Positions 58,863-64,000 of a DNA stretch of 64,000 bases are shown in pieces. The translations under genes and the position numbers were made by a program. The DNA comes from CAZTHM01 sp041946825. Lineage in GTDB: Bacteria > Acidobacteriota > Terriglobia > UBA7540. The notes under the pieces are model-generated. The model made no database searches, was not told the origin of the DNA, and was given only the letters and a program-made list of their open reading frames with translations. Location of the stretch: contig JBHGBD010000003.1 of assembly GCA_041946825.1 (NCBI GenBank), positions 124,001-188,000 on the forward strand. Direction: 5' to 3'. Position 1 is the first letter of the stretch, and every line of letters starts with the position of its first letter.

Positions 58863-61757
58863 TTAATATTCGAATTCGATGCGTGTCCGGCGCGCGGCGA
58901 ATTCGGCGTATGGCTCCACGCGCAGCGCGCGAATCGAGCCGGGATGATCGGCATATGCCAGGATCACGATGAGTTCATTCTTCTGCCCGGCGAGAAGAAA
59001 AGGTTCCGGCAAGTAGAAATCCTTTTGCGGCCCGGCGGTCACGTAGCGCCCCACGAATTTTCCGTTCAGGTAGAGCAGCGCGTCGCGTTCCGCCTCGAAT
59101 GTGAGTTTCCAGGGCGCCATCCATCCAGCGGGTAGCGTGGGAACCGCGAACTCAGCCCAGCACCAGGTAAACGCAGGCACCAGATCTTTCGATGGCGAAA
59201 CGGTCTCGAGAACCTGGGCCTGCCAGTTTTTCTCTGCCGCCTGCGCAATCTGCGGATCGATTTCCGGCCCTCGCAGGAATCCGGGAAAGCGCTGGATCTG
59301 CCACGTCGAAATTGCCGTTACATCCTGCGCGCTGCGGCCGTAGCGTACGGAGTCAATTCCGCGCAGCGCCCCCAGGCTCGGGCCGCCCGACGAACTGCCA
59401 AAGCATTCGTAAGAAATTTCGATGAGGTTTGCGCCCGGCTTCGCGTAGGCGCGGAGTGGAAACTCAAAGCTGATTTTGTTATTGGCGGCTTCCGGCACCG
59501 CTTTGCCGTTCAGGAAGACCTGCTTGAACTCGCGCCCGAAGCTGGTGACCGACATTACGGGTTCGCCGGAGTAATTGAATTCGGCGCGATACTTCACGTA
59601 GCCATAGGGCACAGCGCCGAGCTCTTCGAGCGGTTTGGACACTGTCGTGGTCCATTCACCGGATGACGGCTCAAACTTCTCCGTCCACGTCTTCACTTCA
59701 CGGATCGAAACAGAGAGATCTGAGAGCGGCGGCGTGGTGAGGTTCAGTCGCGTGATGCGCGACGGGCGATCGTAGGAGAGGCCGGTGAGAACACCGTCGA
59801 CACGGAGCTTGCTGGGCGCCGGCGGCAGCAGGACGGTCAGCGCGTGCTCGCCTGGCCGGAAGTCCAGGTCCGCCCAGATGTGTTTGGCATCCGAGCCGCT
59901 CCCCGCCAGTTGGTAACTGTCGGTAATAAACGGCACCATCATGGGCCGGGTTTCCTCCGCGCCAATGATAACCTTGGGAGGGAATTCCGCGGTCCAGCTT
60001 CGCAGCGCGCGCTCGCGCGATACCACCACGATATGAAGATGATGGTTGACGAGCAGCGTCTTATCGGCCTTGTCGACGCGCACGCCCAAAACCACAGATT
60101 CATATTCCTGGTCCCAGTAGTTGTAAACGTAGTCGCCTTCAATCTTCGGTTCGTCCTCGGAAGCCACCGAGATTTCCACCAGCCGGCCCGGCTCGTCATA
60201 GACGATCAGCACATGCCGGTCGAGGAGCAATCCCGCGGCGAGAACCTCCGCCGTCGTGTAGCGCAGCACGCTGCCGGGAATCCGAATCCCTACCGGAAGC
60301 ATCTTCATTTCGCGCGGGCCGATGGTGAGCTCGCCCTCGCGCGGCGTGCCAATCACGCGCTTGGTGGGGCTGAACGGGTCTTGAAAATACATCTTGAAGC
60401 GCTGCTCGGCGTTGGCGTTTTCACGCACGAAAACCACGCCGGCTTTCGTCGCGGCGCGCTCGGTGACGCTGACATTCGGGTTCGTGGACTGCGGGATGTT
60501 CGGGACACTCTTGGCGCGCGTCAGCACATTGCCGAAGAGCGCGAGTGAGGCTCCGATGCCGCGCGCCGCGTAATATTTCTCCCACAGCCCGCCTGGCTCG
60601 CGGAGTGGCGCCGCGTAATCGTAAGTCGTGGTCTGCGTGCGAGCCGCCCAGTTGAAGTTCGTCCCGCCCGCGCCCATGTAGTAGTTCGAATAGGTCACGC
60701 CCTGTTCGATCACCGTCTTGGTCAGCGCGTTGAGTTGCGCGGCGTCGATGCCCGGCTGGTCCACGGAGAGTTTTCCGGCGGAGGCGTTGAAAGACGCCAT
60801 GAACTCGTCAACGGTCGGCTTCTGGGGACCCTCCATGTGCTCGACGATCTCGGCGATTTCCTCGCGCGGGATTCTTCCTTCTTCGCCGCCGAACTGGCTG
60901 AACCAGCCGCCTTGCAGCTCGCTCACCCCCAGCGGCGCATTGGGTTCCTCCTGGCGAAGCTTGGCGAGCGCGGGCGTGACCTGGCTCGCAATCTCCCAGC
61001 GCGGATAGAAATTGCACGTGTCGAAGATGCGCGCCATGTCGGGATCAGAATTCTCGCGCGCCTGGCGCGTCCAGCAAGTGAAAAGCGGAACGATGATTCC
61101 CATGCCGGCGCAGAGGTTCGCGAGCGCCCGCACGTATTCGCGCTTGTCAGAGTCAGGCAGTGGCCAGAAATCGTATTCGTTCTCGATCTGCACCATGAAG
61201 ATCGGCCCGCCCATGGAAATCTGATGGCGCGCGATGACCGGCATCACCTGGCCGTACCAGTGCTGCGACCACTTGAGATTCTCGGGATGATTCGAGCGCA
61301 ACGGGAAACGCTTCGCCGCCACCCAGTCGGGAATCCCGCCGCGATGCCACTCGGCGCTGATGTACGGCCCGGGCCGCGCGATCATGAGGAAACCCATCTC
61401 GCCGACCAGCTTGATGAACTCCTCGAAGTCGCCGAGGTCGCATTTCCCCTCTTCGCGCTCGTGGTAATTCCAGAAGACGTAGGTTTCGATGGTGTTGAAC
61501 CCCGCGCGCTTCAACTTCTCCAGGCGGTCGCGCCAAAGCTGCTTGGGGCAGCGCGGATAATGAAACGCCGCGCTGAAGATGAATGTGTCGCGATCGTTGA
61601 TGGTGAAACAACTCGCGTCGTAGCGAATGAAGCGCGGGTTTTCGAATTCCTGCGCCTGCGGCAGGGCGCGCAGAATGCGTGCTCCCGGAATGCCCAGCGC
61701 CCCCACCAGCGGAGCGCCCAGGGTCGATTTGAGGAAACATCGTCGCGTGGATTTCAT
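58863..61757 (-). CDS. beta-galactosidase (GH35), Tat-exported
   Basis: A 964-residue glycosidase. The N-terminus MKSTRRCFLKSTLGAPLVGA is a Tat-type signal. The GH35 barrel has YVFWNYHEREEGKCDLGDF, FLMIARPGPYISAEWHRGG, the acid/base Glu194 in QIENEYDFWP, and the probable nucleophile Glu280 in VSELQGGWF. The C-terminal 550 residues are beta-rich domains common in large GH35 enzymes. It removes beta-galactose from polysaccharides outside the cytoplasm. The last four bases of the ORF6N gene overlap its start. Confidence 0.92.
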   Translation of the reverse strand: MKSTRRCFLKSTLGAPLVGALGIPGARILRALPQAQEFENPRFIRYDASCFTINDRDTFIFSAAFHYPRCPKQLWRDRLEKLKRAGFNTIETYVFWNYHEREEGKCDLGDFEEFIKLVGEMGFLMIARPGPYISAEWHRGGIPDWVAAKRFPLRSNHPENLKWSQHWYGQVMPVIARHQISMGGPIFMVQIENEYDFWPLPDSDKREYVRALANLCAGMGIIVPLFTCWTRQARENSDPDMARIFDTCNFYPRWEIASQVTPALAKLRQEEPNAPLGVSELQGGWFSQFGGEEGRIPREEIAEIVEHMEGPQKPTVDEFMASFNASAGKLSVDQPGIDAAQLNALTKTVIEQGVTYSNYYMGAGGTNFNWAARTQTTTYDYAAPLREPGGLWEKYYAARGIGASLALFGNVLTRAKSVPNIPQSTNPNVSVTERAATKAGVVFVRENANAEQRFKMYFQDPFSPTKRVIGTPREGELTIGPREMKMLPVGIRIPGSVLRYTTAEVLAAGLLLDRHVLIVYDEPGRLVEISVASEDEPKIEGDYVYNYWDQEYESVVLGVRVDKADKTLLVNHHLHIVVVSRERALRSWTAEFPPKVIIGAEETRPMMVPFITDSYQLAGSGSDAKHIWADLDFRPGEHALTVLLPPAPSKLRVDGVLTGLSYDRPSRITRLNLTTPPLSDLSVSIREVKTWTEKFEPSSGEWTTTVSKPLEELGAVPYGYVKYRAEFNYSGEPVMSVTSFGREFKQVFLNGKAVPEAANNKISFEFPLRAYAKPGANLIEISYECFGSSSGGPSLGALRGIDSVRYGRSAQDVTAISTWQIQRFPGFLRGPEIDPQIAQAAEKNWQAQVLETVSPSKDLVPAFTWCWAEFAVPTLPAGWMAPWKLTFEAERDALLYLNGKFVGRYVTAGPQKDFYLPEPFLLAGQKNELIVILAYADHPGSIRALRVEPYAEFAARRTRIEFEY

Positions 61758-62293
61758 CTCTGCTTCGCCTTCCCGGCCATGAAACCAATTGGGTGACTCG
61801 GCGGCGTCTTGGGGCTCATGAGTTCGCGGATCGCATCGAACACAACCTTGAATTGCGCGTCATATTTCTTCTCCATCTCTTCCAGTTTGCGCGCCAAATC
61901 GCGATGCGATGCAAGCATCTCGTGGAGCTTCACAAATGCCCGCATGATGGCGATGTTTACCTGCACGGCGCGATCACTCCGCAGCACGCTTGAAAGCATT
62001 GCCACGCCTTGTTCGGTGAAGGCGTAGGGTCGAAAGCGACGGCCGCCCCAACTTGAGGTGCCAAATTGGAACCTCAAGTTTTGGAACTCCGAAGCAGATA
62101 GACGGAACATAAAATCCTCAGGGAAACGCTCGATGTTCCTTCTAACAGCCCGGTTCAGGACCTTCGTTTCGACTTCATAAAGCTCCGCGAGGTGGGCATC
62201 GAGCATCACCTTTTGCCCGCGAATCAGCAGGATGCGGCGCTCAATGCGCTCGGCCGGGATGATAGCTTTTGAAGTCACAATTTGTGATTTCAA
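61754..62293 (-). CDS. ORF6N-domain DNA-binding protein
   Basis: About 179 residues if translated from the TTG at 62293 (LKSQIVTSKAIIPAERIERR); the frame is open to 62419 and a GTG at 62278 is another possible start. The ORF6N domain of phage and plasmid origin is clear: LIRGQKVMLDAHLAELYEVE, VLNRAVRRNIERFPEDFMFR, RPYAFTEQGVAMLSSVLRSD and VNIAIMRAFVKLHEML, then a coiled C-terminus. The gene contains and is preceded by palindromic copies (A within the gene, C over the start, B and D upstream), each encoding an LRSQIxTS-like peptide. Overlaps the GH35 start by four bases. Confidence 0.85.
   Translation of the reverse strand: MKSQIVTSKAIIPAERIERRILLIRGQKVMLDAHLAELYEVETKVLNRAVRRNIERFPEDFMFRLSASEFQNLRFQFGTSSWGGRRFRPYAFTEQGVAMLSSVLRSDRAVQVNIAIMRAFVKLHEMLASHRDLARKLEEMEKKYDAQFKVVFDAIRELMSPKTPPSHPIGFMAGKAKQR
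62052..62078. repeat. ORF6N palindrome copy A (inside the gene)
   Basis: 27 bp; arms CTTGAGGTGCCAA and TTGGAACCTCAAG with one G.A mismatch and a single central base. With AA/TT on the outside the palindrome extends to 31 bp (62050-62080). Minus-strand reading: LRFQFGTSS of the ORF6N domain. Confidence 0.85.
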
Positions 62294-62294
62294 G
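62268..62294. repeat. ORF6N palindrome copy C (over the translation start)
   Basis: 27 bp; arms TTTGAAGTCACAA and TTGTGATTTCAAG, fully paired with two G-U pairs. Minus-strand reading: LKSQIVTSK. It covers both likely start codons (TTG 62293, GTG 62278). Confidence 0.85.
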
Positions 62295-62357
62295 TTTATT
62301 CTTTTCTCTTCAATCCTCGTCCCGTAGGCTGCCGCACAGTTGGCCAGTGAACTTAGG

Positions 62358-62384
62358 CTTGAGGTGCCGATTTGGAACCTCAAG
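62358..62384. repeat. ORF6N palindrome copy B
   Basis: 27 bp, 25 of 27 bases identical to copy A (CTTGAGGTGCCGATTTGGAA, then CCTCAAG). Minus-strand reading in the ORF6N frame: LRFQIGTSS. Confidence 0.85.
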
Positions 62385-62406
62385 TAATTACTCCGGCGGC
62401 GCCAAA

Positions 62407-62433
62407 GTCGAGGTCGCAATTTGCGACCTCAAA
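62407..62433. repeat. ORF6N palindrome copy D
   Basis: 27 bp with a perfect 10-bp core GAGGTCGCAA-t-TTGCGACCTC. Minus-strand reading LRSQIATST, in a frame different from the other copies. Confidence 0.85.
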
Positions 62434-62493
62434 CTCCGCTCGCGGGGGATTATCGAGGGAGGCGAGGCGCGCGTCAAGCTGCCCGCCGGCAAG

Positions 62494-62523
62494 TACAGTG
62501 ACAAGTGACGAGTGAAGAGTGAT
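62494..62523. repeat. GTGACAAGTGACGAGTGA simple repeat
   Basis: CAGTGACAAGTGACGAGTGA followed by AGAGTGATGAGT. Same kind as 43573-43603. The region 62434-62646 otherwise shows no gene. Confidence 0.5.
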
Positions 62524-62646
62524 GAGTCCGGAGTCAGGGGTGGGAACCGGCGACTGGCTTGTCACTTGACTCCAACAGCGCGGAGCGTTCTAATCGCCCG
62601 TACTCGAGAGCCTTGCCGACCGGAGAAATAGACGCGGGTCGTTGAA

Positions 62647-63114
62647 ATGGGAATTCCTTTCCACCTCCAGGCTCGATTGCCATTCCTGCTTCCCCACGCA
62701 ATCATGTGGGCTGAGAACTGTTCTAAGGAAGCTGCGAAGTCGGGGAGGTTGCTGAGTCAAAACGAAATTTCGGTCGCGCGGTTGGTCGAAGTGAGAAGGC
62801 CTGAACTGATTCGTGTGAACGTCGTGGACAACCTTCCACTCCCGGATGATCTCGAATTGCGTGAAGCCGCCCTTGAGACGGGCCTGCTTGGTCCACACAT
62901 GGCAGGTCTCACGCTCGGCTATTCGGTTCATGTCTGTCGTGGTTATGAGGCCGCTCGTTTGCTGTCCCATGAGTTTCGGCATGTCTATCAGTATGAGACC
63001 GCCGGGTCTATCGCCGCATTCCTGCCAGTCTACCTCGCTCAAATCGTGAAATTCGGATACGCAAATGCCCCCTTGGAACTCGATGCGATCGCACACGAGC
63101 AAGATGGCGCTTAA
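62647..63114 (+). CDS. conserved protein with HEXXH motif
   Basis: A 155-residue protein, possibly started at the second Met (residue 20). The core LPLPDDLELREAALETGLLG, then MAGLTLGYSVHVCRGY, ends in SHEFRHVYQYETAGSIAAFL with the zinc-peptidase motif HEFRH (108-112) and further acidic residues (Glu144, Glu151) as possible third ligand. I know similar small proteins as conserved hypotheticals in many phyla; they look like minimal metallopeptidases but none is known to me as characterised. Separated by about 100 bases from the DinB-like gene on the same strand. Confidence 0.7.
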   Translation: MGIPFHLQARLPFLLPHAIMWAENCSKEAAKSGRLLSQNEISVARLVEVRRPELIRVNVVDNLPLPDDLELREAALETGLLGPHMAGLTLGYSVHVCRGYEAARLLSHEFRHVYQYETAGSIAAFLPVYLAQIVKFGYANAPLELDAIAHEQDGA

Positions 63115-63213
63115 CCTTTCATTCATCTTCTGGAGTCGCGCCTGCATGGCGAAATGGCCTGCCCCTAGTCTGCGGGACGAGGCCTCGCGACTCCACTTGC
63201 CAGGAGAACATCC

Positions 63214-63702
63214 ATGAGGACCGATCATACGATTCTGCAGAAAACCGTTGCGCGGGCGTTGTCGGGCGAGGGCGCGCACGCGGCGAGCAAGAACATGTTC
63301 CAAGGGCTCGACTGGAAGTTGGCGGGGGCGCGGCCTGAGGGCGCTCCGCATTCGATTTTCCAGATTGTCGGCCACCTGACGTTCTGGCAGGACTGGGTGG
63401 TCGAGTGGCTGGACGGCGGCAAGCCACAGGTTCCCAAGCACGCCGCAGGAAGCTGGCCAAAGGACCCGGCGCCGGCGGGCAAGAGAGAGTGGGACAAAGC
63501 CGTCAAAGCTTTCCGCCGCGGCCTGGACGGTTTGGAGCGCCGCGCGCGCAAAGCCGACCTCCTGGCGCAGCGCGGAAAGCACACCCCACTGGGAATGCTT
63601 CACGCCATCGCCTCGCACAACAGCCATCACCTGGGGCAGGTGGTCATGTTGAGGCAGATGCTCGGCGCATGGCCGCCGCCTTCGGGCGGGGTGACGTGGT
63701 AG
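63214..63702 (+). CDS. DinB-superfamily protein
   Basis: A 162-residue four-helix bundle protein. Metal-ligand histidines are at GHLTFWQDWVVEWLDGG (first) and in the C-terminal SHNSHHLGQVVMLRQMLGAW. The IFQIVGHLTFWQDW and HNSHHLGQ motifs are characteristic of DinB/YfiT-like metal-dependent enzymes, many of which act in thiol (bacillithiol, mycothiol) transfer. The true activity is unknown. Confidence 0.85.
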   Translation: MRTDHTILQKTVARALSGEGAHAASKNMFQGLDWKLAGARPEGAPHSIFQIVGHLTFWQDWVVEWLDGGKPQVPKHAAGSWPKDPAPAGKREWDKAVKAFRRGLDGLERRARKADLLAQRGKHTPLGMLHAIASHNSHHLGQVVMLRQMLGAWPPPSGGVTW

Positions 63703-63746
63703 GGGGAGCGCAACTCTTAGCGGGATGATGGACAACCGTCAGCAAA

Positions 63747-63838
63747 TGTCATCCTGAGGAGTGCACTTGACGACGAAGGATCTCCGCATTTTGTGAAATG
63801 CGAAAATGCAGGGATTCTTCGCTGCGCTCAGAATGACT
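63747..63838. repeat. MITE-like inverted repeat (TGTCATCCTGAGG...CTCAGAATGACT family)
   Basis: Left end TGTCATCCTGAGG and GACGAAGGATCT, right end GATTCTTCGCTGCGCTCAGA and ATGACT; an inner hairpin GCATTTTGTGAAATGC is visible. Copies at 5851-5950 and 35483-35614, and a half copy at 2361-2391. Confidence 0.75.
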
Positions 63839-63883
63839 AAGGGCCAGGCTCCCGACCCGGTCGGGACAAGTTCTGCCTGCCGC

Positions 63884-64000
63884 TACGTCTTGCCAAAATC
63901 ACGCATGTGCCAGTCTTGGGCTACAGTCTAGGGGCGGCTTTACGCCGCCAAGCCAAGGTGGCGAGATAAACTCGCCCCTACGTCTTGCCGAAATCGCGCA
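63884..64000. repeat. tandem unit with GGGGCGGCTTTACGCCGCC palindrome
   Basis: TACGTCTTGCCAAAATCACG (63884-63903) recurs as TACGTCTTGCCGAAATCGCG (63979-63998), 95 bases apart, and the element GGGGCGGC...CTCGCCCCTAC (63928-63981; GTAGAGGCGG family) lies between. The repeat may continue beyond the window end. Confidence 0.6.

Noticed and set aside
62052..62433. CRISPR array interpretation of the ORF6N palindromes
   Set aside because: Spacing is irregular (216, 90 and 49 bases between copy starts), one copy is inside a gene, and no cas gene is present.
62590..63735. Minus-strand frame of 381 codons across the HEXXH and DinB-like genes
   Set aside because: The two plus-strand proteins match known families; the antisense frame does not.

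Overview
The window is high-GC bacterial DNA with gene content typical of Acidobacteriota (Terriglobia-like). The signs are Flp pilins of the acidobacterial type, large multiheme c-type cytochromes, GH78 and GH35 glycosidases with export signals, and several families of short palindromic intergenic repeats. The assignment rests on recognised protein families only; there is no rRNA or other marker in the window, and no tRNA, CRISPR array or complete insertion sequence was seen.

Layout. 0.1-3.7 kb (+): a GldF/GldG-type ABC permease with an auxiliary protein and a DUF4340 protein; the ATPase must lie upstream. 3.9-7.1 kb (-): two crotonase-fold enzymes resembling the dienoyl-CoA hydratase and ring-opening hydrolase of benzoyl-CoA degradation, plus a thiolase. 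7.2-10.3 kb: a thioredoxin-fold protein (+), then an AcvB/LpiA-like pair (-) for making and breaking aminoacyl phospholipid. 10.4-19.7 kb: mnmG (with two in-frame repeat insertions), a Crp/Fnr regulator, a GT39-like membrane glycosyltransferase, a trans-sulfuration enzyme, an orphan LysW-like zinc ribbon, a diacylglycerol kinase-like protein and tyrS.

19.9-25.8 kb (-): a nine-haem cytochrome preceded by a foldable leader, and the purF-lepB-purM-purN run. 26.1-26.6 kb: a BrnT-type toxin-antitoxin pair whose toxin lacks a normal start codon. 26.7-31.3 kb: a HEAT-repeat protein, an unknown exported protein and an M28 peptidase. 31.7-33.2 kb: two Flp pilin genes with identical mature proteins facing a diguanylate cyclase. 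33.3-40.6 kb (-): a small exported protein, P5C dehydrogenase, a FAH-family protein, an acetate kinase-like protein with altered catalytic residues, a phosphotransacetylase, a DRE-TIM carboxyltransferase and a small membrane protein. 40.8-43.5 kb: GH78 rhamnosidase. 43.6-46.7 kb: lutB and lutA without lutC, with an MBL-fold protein that has lost its metal motif.

46.9-54.3 kb: a PASTA protein and two convergent multihaem c/b-type membrane cytochromes with 13 and 19 CXXCH motifs. Between them lie a gene-poor stretch with an orphan promoter and a PIN/Phd toxin-antitoxin pair. 54.6-58.6 kb: an exported protein, homoserine dehydrogenase and an OmpA-like PEGA protein. 58.9-63.7 kb: a GH35 beta-galactosidase, an ORF6N-domain gene associated with four copies of a covarying 27-bp palindrome, an HEXXH protein and a DinB-like protein.

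The observation I rate most likely to be a new system is the ORF6N palindrome set at 62052-62433. Next come the repeat insertions inside mnmG, the fused c/b cytochromes, the duplicated pilin unit beside a GGDEF protein, and the degenerate enzymes (MBL, acetate kinase, BrnT).
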